A stretch of DNA of 53,626 nt, taken from positions 1 to 53,626 of the forward strand of contig CAYWMP010000016.1 in NCBI GenBank assembly GCA_964459445.1. The letters are read 5' to 3'. Made by a program: the position numbers and the translations under genes. The DNA is from CAYWMP01 sp964459445 (lineage in GTDB: Bacteria; Desulfobacterota; DSM-4660; Desulfatiglandales; HGW-15). The notes beneath the pieces are model-generated. The model did no database searches. It saw only the letters and a program-made list of their open reading frames with translations, and was not told the origin of the DNA. Within the stretch, counting starts at the first letter, position 1. Each line of letters starts with the position of its first letter. Of the stretch, positions 15,304-23,514 are shown in pieces.

Positions 15304-16467
15304 ATGAATATACCGAAATTTATGGGTTATCGAAGAGAGAACGGAAAGGTGGGTGTGAGGAACCACGTGATCATCCTGCCCCTTGATGATCTGTCAAACG
15401 CCTCCTCCGAAGCGGTGGCCAACAACATCAAGGGGACCCTGGCCCTACCTCACCCCTACGGTCGTCTCCAATTCGGTGAGGATTTGGAGCTGTTTTTCAG
15501 GACCCTCATCGGGACAGGTGCGAACCCCAATGTGGCGGCCGTAGTGGTGATCGGGATTGAACCGGAGTGGACCAACCGGGTCGTGGAAGGAATAGCCGAA
15601 ACGGGGAAACCCGTGGAGGGATTTTCCATAGAACGTTACGGGGATCTTAAGACCATTGAGAGGGCCTCGTGGAAGGCCAAAGAGTATATTCATTGGGCCT
15701 CGGAGCTTCAAAGAGAAGAGTGTTCCTTCGACGAGCTCTATGTCTCCACCAAATGCGGGGAGTCGGATACGACCTCGGGTCTCGCATCCAATCCCACGGT
15801 GGGCAATGCTTTTGACAAACTCTATGAGATGGGAGCGATCACCTGTTTTGGTGAGACCTCGGAGATCATGGGAGCGGAGCACGTGTGCAAGGAGAGGGCC
15901 GCCACGCCGGAGGTGGGAGAGGCGTTCATGAAGACATTCAACGCTTACAATGACATCATTCTGCAGTTCAAGACCGATGATCTGTCGGGATCCCAGCCCA
16001 CCAAAGGTAACATCAGGGGTGGTCTGACGACCATTGAGGAGAAGGCCTTCGGAAACCTGCAAAAGATCGGTAAAAAGGCTGAATATGTGGGTGTTCTGAA
16101 ACCGGCGGAGGCCCCCAGTGGAAGAGGTCTGTGGTTTATGGACACATCATCGGCTGCGGCGGAGGCCGTGACCCTGTGGGCGGCATCGGGCGCCGTGGTG
16201 CACCTCTTTCCCACGGGTCAGGGGAACATCGTCGGAAATCCCATTGTGCCGGTGATCAAGCTCTCGGCCAACCCGCTCACCTGTGAGACCATGGAGGAGC
16301 ACATTGACCTGAATGTCTCGGGAATCCTGAGAGGAGAATTGACCCTTGATGATGCAGGTGATCAATTGATGGAGATGATACGCAGAACCTGCAATGGCCG
16401 CTTTACGGCTACCGAAGCCCTTGGCCATCGTGAATTCGTTCTAACGAAACTATACATCAGTGCCTAG
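15304..16467 (+). CDS. UxaA/SuyB-type large subunit (dehydratase or sulfo-lyase)
   Basis: A 387-residue catalytic subunit of the UxaA (altronate/galactarate dehydratase, sulfolactate sulfo-lyase) family. It opens with the family signature GYRRENGKVGVRNHVIILP and contains STKCGESDTTSGLASNPTVG and PTKGNIRGGLTTIEEKAFGNLQKIG. The latter region contributes to iron binding in this family. It pairs with the SAF subunit just upstream. The reaction class is elimination of water or sulfite from an alpha-hydroxy acid to give an enol that becomes a 2-oxo acid. A product 2-oxo acid would be a natural substrate for the 2-oxoacid oxidoreductase encoded at 22-25 kb. Confidence 0.85.
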   Translation: MNIPKFMGYRRENGKVGVRNHVIILPLDDLSNASSEAVANNIKGTLALPHPYGRLQFGEDLELFFRTLIGTGANPNVAAVVVIGIEPEWTNRVVEGIAETGKPVEGFSIERYGDLKTIERASWKAKEYIHWASELQREECSFDELYVSTKCGESDTTSGLASNPTVGNAFDKLYEMGAITCFGETSEIMGAEHVCKERAATPEVGEAFMKTFNAYNDIILQFKTDDLSGSQPTKGNIRGGLTTIEEKAFGNLQKIGKKAEYVGVLKPAEAPSGRGLWFMDTSSAAAEAVTLWAASGAVVHLFPTGQGNIVGNPIVPVIKLSANPLTCETMEEHIDLNVSGILRGELTLDDAGDQLMEMIRRTCNGRFTATEALGHREFVLTKLYISA

Positions 16468-16545
16468 AGGAATGGGCGGGAAGTGCATTTTCCCTGCCTA
16501 TGGGTTCTTAGTGACTTTCCCCGTATAAGGAATCCCCCTTGATCC

Positions 16546-16560
16546 CCCTTTTCAAAAGGG
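16546..16560. repeat. Short palindrome between lyase and LUD genes
   Basis: CCCTTTTCAAAAGGG, a perfect 7-base-arm hairpin preceded by C-rich CCCCCTTGATCCCC, in the 127-base gap before the LUD gene. This resembles dispersed REP-like sequences; no T-run follows it, so it is a weak terminator candidate at best. Confidence 0.4.
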
Positions 16561-16594
16561 AGAGGTTCAAGTCATTTAGGGAGGCAAAGCGTAC

Positions 16595-17203
16595 ATGGAG
16601 GAGCTTTTCAAAAAGCTGGAAAACAACGGCATGCAGCCCTACTACTTTCCCGATAGAGAGTCCGCCAAGGCTTATATATTGGATATGATTCCCGAGAGTG
16701 CCTCGGTGGGGATCGGCGGTTCGGTTACCGTTAGAGAGATGGGCCTTCTGGACGCCCTCCGGAAGAGGGGAACCCAATACTTTGACCACTGGGAGCCGGG
16801 CCTGAGCAGCGAGGAGATCATGGAGGTCAAGCGGCGGCAGGTCGTGGCCGACTATTTCCTCACTTCAACCAACGGGCTGACCCGGGAAGGAAAGCTCGTC
16901 AACATCGACAATACCGGGAACCGGGTTTCGGCCATGATCTTCGGCCCCAGGCATGTCATTGTGGTCACGGGTAAAAACAAGATCGTAGAAGATGTTCATG
17001 CCGCCATCCAACGGATCAAGGAGAAGGTTGTATCAAAAAATACCTCGAGACGCGGGGACAATACCCCTTGTGCCCGGGGTGAGGCCTGTCCAGATTGCAA
17101 CAGTCCGGATCGGCTCTGCCGGGTGACAACAATTCTCGAGAAAAAAACAAAGGGAGTTGAAACATTCACGGTTGTCATCGTGGGTGAGTCACTGGGCTAC
17201 TGA
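16595..17203 (+). CDS. LUD-domain (LutC/YkgG-like) protein with C-terminal Cys cluster
   Basis: A 202-residue protein of the LUD superfamily, whose best known members serve lactate oxidation (LutB/LutC). Visible family features are ASVGIGGSVTVREMGLLDAL, ADYFLTSTNGLTREGKLVNID and VSAMIFGPRHVIVVTGKNKIV. Near the C terminus a cysteine cluster occurs with pattern C-x5-C-x2-C-x6-C (CARGEACPDCNSPDRLC), which could hold an Fe-S cluster or zinc. No LutA or LutB partner is adjacent. The stand-alone form with Cys tail is common in anaerobes and uncharacterised to my knowledge. It sits just before the mutase genes. Confidence 0.78.
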   Translation: MEELFKKLENNGMQPYYFPDRESAKAYILDMIPESASVGIGGSVTVREMGLLDALRKRGTQYFDHWEPGLSSEEIMEVKRRQVVADYFLTSTNGLTREGKLVNIDNTGNRVSAMIFGPRHVIVVTGKNKIVEDVHAAIQRIKEKVVSKNTSRRGDNTPCARGEACPDCNSPDRLCRVTTILEKKTKGVETFTVVIVGESLGY

Positions 17204-17223
17204 CATTATTTTATGAGGTGTGT

Positions 17224-17646
17224 GTGGAAAACCAGAAGACATTGATCATGGGGGTCATCGGTGTGGACGCCCATGTGGTTGGCAACAAGCTCATGGAGAA
17301 CGTTTTGCGACAGGCGGGATTCAAGGTGGTCAATCTGGGGACCTTTGTCACGCAGCAGGATTTTATCAGGGCGGCCATCGAGACCAATGCCGATGCTATT
17401 CTCGTGGGCTCCATGTGCGGCCACGGTGAGCTGGAGTGCCAGGGATTTCGGGAAGCCTGCACAGAGGCCGGAAAGGGGGATATCCTCCTCATTGTGGGCG
17501 GAAACCTGGTTGTGGGCAAGCAGGATTTCGCGGGAGTGGATAGGCGATTTCAGAAAATGGGATTTGATAAGGTATACCCACCTGGCGTCTCGCCCTATAG
17601 GGTGATTGAGGAGTTGAGAAAAGAATTGGGTGTTTCAGACCCATGA
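17224..17646 (+). CDS. B12-binding S subunit of a glutamate-mutase-type enzyme
   Basis: A ~140-residue cobalamin-binding protein with the base-off/His-on motif DxHxxG (GVIGVDAHVVGNKLM), plus downstream motifs GSMCGHGE and VGGNLVVGK of the B12 Rossmann fold. Length and sequence match the sigma subunit (GlmS/MutS/MamA) of glutamate mutase. The GTG at 17224 lies five bases after AGG and is preferred; an in-frame GTG at 17218 overlaps that site. The stop overlaps the ATG of the next gene. It delivers adenosylcobalamin to the epsilon subunit at 19082. Confidence 0.9.
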   Translation: MENQKTLIMGVIGVDAHVVGNKLMENVLRQAGFKVVNLGTFVTQQDFIRAAIETNADAILVGSMCGHGELECQGFREACTEAGKGDILLIVGGNLVVGKQDFAGVDRRFQKMGFDKVYPPGVSPYRVIEELRKELGVSDP

Positions 17647-19067
17647 GCTCCGACCGGGAATACGGCTTGTTCATCGATTTCGGAAGCACATTCACGAAGG
17701 TCGTCCTCGTGGAGCTGACAAAGTTGCAGGTGGTCGGCAGGACACAGAGGCCTTCCACCGTTGACACGGACATCACCATCGCCCTGAATGCCGCCCTCGG
17801 AGACATCAAAAACCTGTTGGGTCGCGACGTCCCATACCGTTATAAGTTGGCCACCTCAAGTGCCGCAGGCGGGCTAAAAATGGCCGCCATAGGTCTGGTT
17901 CCTGAGTTGACGGTGGAAGCGGCCAAGAGGGCGGCCCTTGGGGCCGGCGCCAAGGTGGTGGGTGTCTTTGCCTACCGCCTGTCCCAGAAGGAATTGCAGG
18001 AAATTGAAAACGCTTCTCTGGATCTCATCCTCCTTGCCGGTGGGACAGACGGTGGGGAACGGGAAACCATCATAAGCAATGCCGAAGGGCTAAGCCGATT
18101 GAAGGGGCTCACAACACCTATCATTATCGCAGGGAACAAGACGGCGGCCGATGAGATCAGCGCTGTCCTCGCGTCAGGGAACAAGGAGCATGTGATTACC
18201 GAAAACGTGATGCCGGAGATCGGTGTGCTCGAGGTGGACAATGTGAGGGCCATTATCAGGGAACTCTTTATCAGCAGAATCGTCGAGGCCAAGGGTCTCA
18301 AAAACGCCGAAGTTTTCATCGACGAGATCCTCATGCCGACACCCACCGCAGTGCTAACCGCGGCCAGACTCCTGGCCGAGGGGACGGAGGAGGAGGAGGG
18401 CCTCGGAGAACTGGTGATCGTGGACATAGGTGGGGCCACAACGGATGTTCACTCCATCGCGAAAGGGGATCCCACGGAACCGGGTCTTGTGAAAAAGGGA
18501 CTCCCGGAGCCCTATGTGAAGAGGACCGTGGAGGGGGACCTGGGAATGCGTTATAACGCCTCGACGATCGTGCAGGTGGCCGGGGAAGATCTCTTCATGG
18601 AAGGGCTGGGGAATGAGGAGGTTGATCTTCAGCAGGCCATCGGAAAATTTTCAGCGGACCCCGGCATATTGCCCGAGTCGGAGGGGGAGAAGGCCCTGGA
18701 CGTTCAACTGGCCTGCGCAGCAGCCCGCTTGGCCGTGGAAAGACATGCAGGACGGATCGAGACCGCTTACGGACCCACGGGCCCGATCTACATCCAGTAC
18801 GGGAAAGACCTGAGAAACGTGAAGACATTTATTGGCACAGGAGGTCCCCTTGTCTTCGGCCCGGCGCCGGAGAGCATTCTCAGGGATACCCTGTTTGCCG
18901 AGGAGAAACATTTCTCCCTTCGCCCTCAGAACCCCGGCTTATATCTGGATGAAAAATATCTTCTCTATGCAGTCGGCCTCCTGTCGGAGAAGGCGCCCCT
19001 AGCGGCCTTGAAGCTGGGCAAGAAGTATCTGAAGAGGCTCAAGACCAGGAGGTTGGGAAGGCCTTGA
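17643..19067 (+). CDS. Mutase-associated reactivating ATPase (GlmL/MutL family)
   Basis: A 474-residue ASKHA-fold protein of the family always found with glutamate mutase. It carries the phosphate-1 loop FIDFGSTFTKVVLVEL, a glycine motif LLAGGTDGGER and the second phosphate motif LVIVDIGGATTDVHS. Family members are proposed to act as reactivating chaperones exchanging damaged cobalamin. The gene overlaps the S subunit by four bases (ATGA) and is 15 bases from the epsilon subunit, giving the typical S-L-E order. A small C-terminal basic tail (KLGKKYLKRLKTRRLGR) is visible. Confidence 0.9.
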   Translation: MSSDREYGLFIDFGSTFTKVVLVELTKLQVVGRTQRPSTVDTDITIALNAALGDIKNLLGRDVPYRYKLATSSAAGGLKMAAIGLVPELTVEAAKRAALGAGAKVVGVFAYRLSQKELQEIENASLDLILLAGGTDGGERETIISNAEGLSRLKGLTTPIIIAGNKTAADEISAVLASGNKEHVITENVMPEIGVLEVDNVRAIIRELFISRIVEAKGLKNAEVFIDEILMPTPTAVLTAARLLAEGTEEEEGLGELVIVDIGGATTDVHSIAKGDPTEPGLVKKGLPEPYVKRTVEGDLGMRYNASTIVQVAGEDLFMEGLGNEEVDLQQAIGKFSADPGILPESEGEKALDVQLACAAARLAVERHAGRIETAYGPTGPIYIQYGKDLRNVKTFIGTGGPLVFGPAPESILRDTLFAEEKHFSLRPQNPGLYLDEKYLLYAVGLLSEKAPLAALKLGKKYLKRLKTRRLGRP

Positions 19068-19081
19068 AGGGGATGTGAAAA

Positions 19082-20515
19082 ATGGATGCAAGGAATGTTA
19101 GATGGAGTGACGAGGAATTTGAAAATGAGAGGGAGAAAGTTCTTTCCCTCTGGCCCACGGGAAAAGACGTGGACCTTGATGAGGCGGTCGAATACCACAA
19201 GGCTCTTCCTGATCACAAGAACTACGCCATGGAGGTCAAGCGGGCCAAGGGGGAGGGACTGACCTTTTGTCAGCCGAGGGGAGGCGTGGCCCTCATTGAT
19301 GAACACATCAAGCTGTTGAAGACCCTGCAGGACGAGGGCGGGGCTGAGCTCCTTCCAACCACCACGGATACCTACACCAGAAATATGAAGTTTCAGGAGG
19401 CCCAGAGAGGCATTGAGGAGAGCAGGAAGGCGGGAAGATCTATGCTCAACGGTCTCCCTGTGGTGAACCACGGCGTCAAAGAGGTGCGAAAGTTGGTGGA
19501 GGCCGTGGACAGACCTATCATGACCCTCTCAGGAACCCCCTATCCTCGGCTGACTTCCGAAATTACTCTTGCAGCCGGGTTTACGGGGTTTTTAGGAGCC
19601 GGGATTTCCTATCCATCCTCTTACATCAAGACCATGCCCATCAGTGAAGGCATCAGGCGATTTCAGTACCTGGACCGCCTCGTCTCCCTCTATGCCGAAA
19701 GGGGTGTGCTCATACATAGGGAGCAGCCCGGCTTTCTCACAGGCACATTGATTCCACCGGGTGTCGGCATCGCCATCGCCGTCCTGGAGATGCTTCTGGC
19801 TGCCGGGCAGGGAGTCAGACACTACAGTGTCGGCCTCGCGCAAAACCTGGATTTCCTTCAAGACGTGGCGGCCCTGAAGGTGCTGGAGGAGGTGTGCCAT
19901 CATTATCTTGATCAATTCGAGATCAGAGACATGTTTGTCTCCATCGCCACCCACCAGTGGATGCAGGCCTTTCCGCCCGACGAGGCAAGGGCCTTTTCGG
20001 TGATCGTCATGGGCGGTGTCATTGCGGCCCTTGCCGGTGCTACTCAGGTCATTACAAAGACGACCCATGAGGCCATCGGCATCCCCACGAGACAGGCCAA
20101 TGCAGAGGGCCTCAGGGCCACCAGGATGGCCATTCAGCTCACGCGGGGCCGGCGGTTGGCCGAAGACGCGGAGATGAAACAGGAGATGGAGATCATTCGG
20201 AAGGAGGCCCGCCAGATCGTGGACAAGGCTTTGGAGCTGGGGGAAGGCGATGCGGCTATGGGCGCCGTTCGCGCTATCGATGCCGGAACCCTGGACGTGC
20301 CCTGGGCCCCGAACCAGAACGTGAAGGGGGCTATCATCCCGGTGAGGGATAGCGCTGGGGCCGTTCGATACCTTCAGTCGGAGGATCTGCCCTTTGACAG
20401 GGAGGTCATTCAGTATAACGAGGAGAAGTTGAAATCACGGGCGGAGAAGGAGTGCCGGGCCTGCGATTTCGACACCGCCATAGCCGACATCACCGAACTC
20501 TGCAACACCTGTTGA
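19082..20515 (+). CDS. Glutamate-mutase-type epsilon subunit with altered substrate site
   Basis: A 477-residue TIM-barrel catalytic subunit collinear with GlmE/MamB of glutamate mutase (glutamate to 3-methylaspartate in clostridia). From recalled structural work on the Clostridium cochlearium enzyme, substrate is held by Arg66, Arg100, Arg149, Glu171, Tyr177 and Tyr181. Here Arg66 (CQPRGG), Arg100 (TDTYTRN), Tyr177 and Tyr181 (GISYPSSYIK) occur at exactly those positions, but 149-150 are Leu-Ser (TLSGTPYPR) and 171 is Leu (GFLGAG). The residue contacting the amino group and one arginine are therefore lost. No methylaspartase gene is adjacent. I infer a mutase for a related but probably non-amino dicarboxylate. 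Confidence 0.88.
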   Translation: MDARNVRWSDEEFENEREKVLSLWPTGKDVDLDEAVEYHKALPDHKNYAMEVKRAKGEGLTFCQPRGGVALIDEHIKLLKTLQDEGGAELLPTTTDTYTRNMKFQEAQRGIEESRKAGRSMLNGLPVVNHGVKEVRKLVEAVDRPIMTLSGTPYPRLTSEITLAAGFTGFLGAGISYPSSYIKTMPISEGIRRFQYLDRLVSLYAERGVLIHREQPGFLTGTLIPPGVGIAIAVLEMLLAAGQGVRHYSVGLAQNLDFLQDVAALKVLEEVCHHYLDQFEIRDMFVSIATHQWMQAFPPDEARAFSVIVMGGVIAALAGATQVITKTTHEAIGIPTRQANAEGLRATRMAIQLTRGRRLAEDAEMKQEMEIIRKEARQIVDKALELGEGDAAMGAVRAIDAGTLDVPWAPNQNVKGAIIPVRDSAGAVRYLQSEDLPFDREVIQYNEEKLKSRAEKECRACDFDTAIADITELCNTC

Positions 20516-20557
20516 GCTATCATAACGCTCATCGGATCATCGGCCCTTTTCTTGAAA

Positions 20558-22084
20558 CTATTCCGTTTTTACATCAACCATCTCCGGCAATTTAAGACGT
20601 TGGATCTTTCCTGATGGGCCCTTTGGCAAATCAGCCATGACCTTAATGACCTTGGGCGTCTTGAAATCACCAAGGTGTTCGCGGCAATACTCTCGTAACT
20701 CTTCCTCGGTACATTCGCAATCCGGTTTGAGCACGCAGCAACACATGATCTCTTCGCCGTAGTGTTCATCCGGGATGCCCACGGCCGCAGCGTCTAACAC
20801 TGCTGGATGTTTGTAAAGGGCTTCGTCGATTTCCCTGGGGGCGATGTTTTCTCCCCCTTTGATGATCAATTCCTTGATACGCCCGGTCACGAAAACGAAC
20901 CCGTCCTCATCCATGTACCCCAGATCCCCTGTGTGGAACCATCCGTCGGGTTCAAGGGCCTCGGCCGTCTTGTCCGGATCCTTGTAATAACACTTCATCA
21001 CATTGTCGCCCTTGATCATGATCTCGCCCTGGGTGCCTGGGGGGGCTTCGTTGCCGCCCTCGTCGATGATCATCGCTGAATTGCCCACGGCCTGTCCGGG
21101 AGACCCATACTTTCTTTTGGAGGGGTTCATGGGATTGGAAAGGACCGGCGCTGCAGTCTCGGTCAGCCCCAGGGTCTCCACAATGGACACATTGAATTTC
21201 TCTTCAAAGGCCTTGTGAAGCGAAGGGGGAAGTGCCGAAGTGGCGGACCGGCCGAATCGCAGTTGATCGAGCCGGAATTCTTTTCCTTCATGGTCTGTCG
21301 CACTGGTCAGGTAGGAAATGATCGTGGGGACCACGCTGAACCAGGAGCATTGATATTCGGAGATGAGTTCCCAAAAATCGCCTGTGCTGAATTTGTGGGG
21401 CATAACCACGCTGCCGCCGCTCACCAGAGGGGTCACCGCGGTCACAATCTCGCCGTTGATATGATAGAGGGGCAATGAACAGAGGGCCCTGTCCTCGGGC
21501 GTGAGTTCATGGGCCGTTGCCGTGTACTCGCCCCCGGCAACCATGTTCTTGTGGGAAAGAATAACGCCCTTGGGCATGCCGGTTGTGCCCGATGTGTAAA
21601 GCAAAAGAGCGTCGTCATCCTCGGTTACCTTCGGCAGATCGATACCGGAGGCATCTTCATCCTCAGGGAAGATAGTCGGAGCGTCATTATCAATCTGGAT
21701 CAATTCGATGTCCCGCGCCACAGCCTTGCAGGCTGTTTCCACCCGCTCCTTCTGCTCCTCGGTAAAGAAAACCAGCTTGGTGTCCGAATGATCCAGGACA
21801 TACTCGAGCTGTGTAGGCTGGGCCAGGAGGTTGAGGGGAGCGATAACCAGACCCGAATACATGGTCCCCAGGAAGATCTTGGTGGTCTGGTATCCGTTGC
21901 GGATCATGAAGGAGATCTTGTCTCCCTTCTTCAAGCCCCGCTTGAGCAGAAGTTTCCCGAACTTTTGGGAATCATTCTTGAGCTGCTCATAAGATAGCTC
22001 AAGCTTGGGTTCCGGGGCGAACATATACACTTTTTCAGGCGATTGATCGGCCCTTTTATCAATGAAATATCTGATCGTCCTCAT
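20558..22084 (-). CDS. AMP-forming acyl-CoA synthetase / ligase
   Basis: A 508-residue ANL-superfamily enzyme. It has the P-loop LLYTSGTTGMPKGVILSH near residue 165, the A5 region LGLTETAAP, A7 GWFHTGDLGYMDEDG, A8 GRIKELIIKGGENIAPREID and the catalytic Lys in GPSGKIQRLKLP near the C terminus. It activates a carboxylic acid to its adenylate and then the CoA thioester. It is the last gene of the minus-strand group with the 2-oxoacid oxidoreductase, separated from the gamma subunit by 48 bases, and converges on the mutase cluster. The hydrophobic acid it uses is not predictable here. Confidence 0.9.
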   Translation of the reverse strand: MRTIRYFIDKRADQSPEKVYMFAPEPKLELSYEQLKNDSQKFGKLLLKRGLKKGDKISFMIRNGYQTTKIFLGTMYSGLVIAPLNLLAQPTQLEYVLDHSDTKLVFFTEEQKERVETACKAVARDIELIQIDNDAPTIFPEDEDASGIDLPKVTEDDDALLLYTSGTTGMPKGVILSHKNMVAGGEYTATAHELTPEDRALCSLPLYHINGEIVTAVTPLVSGGSVVMPHKFSTGDFWELISEYQCSWFSVVPTIISYLTSATDHEGKEFRLDQLRFGRSATSALPPSLHKAFEEKFNVSIVETLGLTETAAPVLSNPMNPSKRKYGSPGQAVGNSAMIIDEGGNEAPPGTQGEIMIKGDNVMKCYYKDPDKTAEALEPDGWFHTGDLGYMDEDGFVFVTGRIKELIIKGGENIAPREIDEALYKHPAVLDAAAVGIPDEHYGEEIMCCCVLKPDCECTEEELREYCREHLGDFKTPKVIKVMADLPKGPSGKIQRLKLPEMVDVKTE

Positions 22085-22132
22085 GACACCCGGCCTTTTC
22101 TATCGACTGGATAGAGTCACAATAAAAGGCGA

Positions 22133-22669
22133 TTAATCCGATAAGTATTCGTAGCCTATTCTAAAGGCATCTCGATTCCGGTCGTGAAACTTTGGAATCA
22201 CATGGAGGATACTCTCCAGAACCACATCCTTTTCAAGGATCTCCACGGTCTTGGCTACCACGCCCAAAACCAGCGTATTGGCAAAAAGCGGTGTATCAAA
22301 GTTCTCGACCGAGAGTTCCTTGGCGGGAAAGGCTTTGTGTGTGCAAGGCAGGCTGCCGTCAATCTCTTCCACAAAGGCGGGATCATAAAAGACCAACCCA
22401 TCAGCCGGGACGGTATCCTTGAAACGATTGTAGGCGGCGCTTGAGAGGGCGATAAAATAATCGGGGGATTCGCACATGGGGCTGTCAATAATATCCTTGG
22501 ACAGCACGACCTGGCTTCTCACGTAGCCCCCGCGCATCTCAGTGCCATGACTCTTGAGCATGGTGACGTGCAAACCCTGCTTGACGCCCGTCTCTCCGAT
22601 AATCTGGCCCAGCCGGACGACCCCCTGCCCCCCAAAGCCGCTAGCAACGATCTCGATTCGATCTTTCAT
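22133..22669 (-). CDS. 2-oxoacid:acceptor oxidoreductase, gamma subunit
   Basis: About 178 residues from the ATG at 22669, which overlaps the beta-subunit stop by four bases (ATGA). The N-terminal sequence ASGFGGQGVVRLGQIIGETG and MLKSHGTEMRGGYVRSQVVLS are signatures of the gamma (KorC/VorC/PorG) domain. It works with the alpha and beta subunits encoded immediately upstream to oxidise a 2-oxo acid plus CoA to acyl-CoA and CO2 with ferredoxin as acceptor. Longer in-frame starts exist upstream but would run deep into the beta gene. Confidence 0.88.
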   Translation of the reverse strand: MKDRIEIVASGFGGQGVVRLGQIIGETGVKQGLHVTMLKSHGTEMRGGYVRSQVVLSKDIIDSPMCESPDYFIALSSAAYNRFKDTVPADGLVFYDPAFVEEIDGSLPCTHKAFPAKELSVENFDTPLFANTLVLGVVAKTVEILEKDVVLESILHVIPKFHDRNRDAFRIGYEYLSD

Positions 22670-23514
22670 ATGCTTCCTGTCCTCCTGATCTTGTCCACGG
22701 TCTCGTGAACAAACTCGTGGAATTCGGGCCTTGAGTTGCTGGCATCGTGCCAGATGCCCGTTGCCCAAATGGTGTCCTCTTTTTCCTCCCCGAGGGGTGC
22801 GGCATGGTCCCTTATCCACCGGTATATGTTGACCTGGTTTCTGGATCCCAACTGCCTGGACGCATAATTGGTCGGGCAGGGGTATGGCATGTGGACCAGG
22901 GAAAACCCTTTGTTTTCGATCGCCTTCTTGACGGTTTCAACGGCCGGGAGGCCGTCCATGGCCACATGACGGGCAAGGAAGGTGGCGCCTGCCCCCTTGA
23001 GAATCTCCAGGACGTCCATGCCCTCGCTCATGAGGTTATGCTCATACATCCCGTAAGGGCTGCTGTCGGTCTTGCTGCCCTGAGGGGTGGTCCAGCCATA
23101 TTGCCCGCCGGTCGATTGATATCCCAGGTTGTCATTCACAATGACCGTCATATCCGCGTTCGACCGTGCCGCGTGGATAAGATGGGTCAGGCCTATCCCG
23201 AAGGCATCGCCGTCTCCAACGGTCAGGACAATCTTTTTTTCAATGGGCAGGGCGATACGAAGCCCTCTCGCAATGGCATAGACCCTTCCGTGGGTCCCTG
23301 CAAACCCGTCCCCGTTCCAGGTCCCGAAGGTCTGGCGTCCGGCGCAGCCGATGGACGTTCCCCAGACGATATCCGCCACCTCAAGGCCCAGTTCTTTGAT
23401 AGCCTCAACGACAATCTTGTGATTCATCCCCAAACCACATCCCGAACATGCAGTGCTTGGGATCTTCCTGGACCGAAGGTATTTTGATGCAAGCTCACTC
23501 GATTGATACGCCAT
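22666..23514 (-). CDS. 2-oxoacid:acceptor oxidoreductase, TPP-binding beta subunit
   Basis: A 282-residue subunit with the CSGCGLGMNHK cysteine motif near the N terminus and a thiamine pyrophosphate motif (VGDGDAFGIGLTHLIHAARS...VIVNDN) around residues 100-130. The adjoining text GYQSTGGQYGWTTPQGSKT is typical of KorB/VorB. No separate ferredoxin subunit gene is present, so electrons may pass to external ferredoxin or to the neighbouring flavoprotein with two [4Fe-4S] clusters. It starts one base before the alpha-subunit stop. Confidence 0.9.
   Translation of the reverse strand: MAYQSSELASKYLRSRKIPSTACSGCGLGMNHKIVVEAIKELGLEVADIVWGTSIGCAGRQTFGTWNGDGFAGTHGRVYAIARGLRIALPIEKKIVLTVGDGDAFGIGLTHLIHAARSNADMTVIVNDNLGYQSTGGQYGWTTPQGSKTDSSPYGMYEHNLMSEGMDVLEILKGAGATFLARHVAMDGLPAVETVKKAIENKGFSLVHMPYPCPTNYASRQLGSRNQVNIYRWIRDHAAPLGEEKEDTIWATGIWHDASNSRPEFHEFVHETVDKIRRTGSI

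Noticed and set aside
22747..23487. A 246-codon plus-strand ORF opposite the beta subunit gene
   Set aside because: Antisense to a gene with clear thiamine motifs; nothing recognisable in its own translation.
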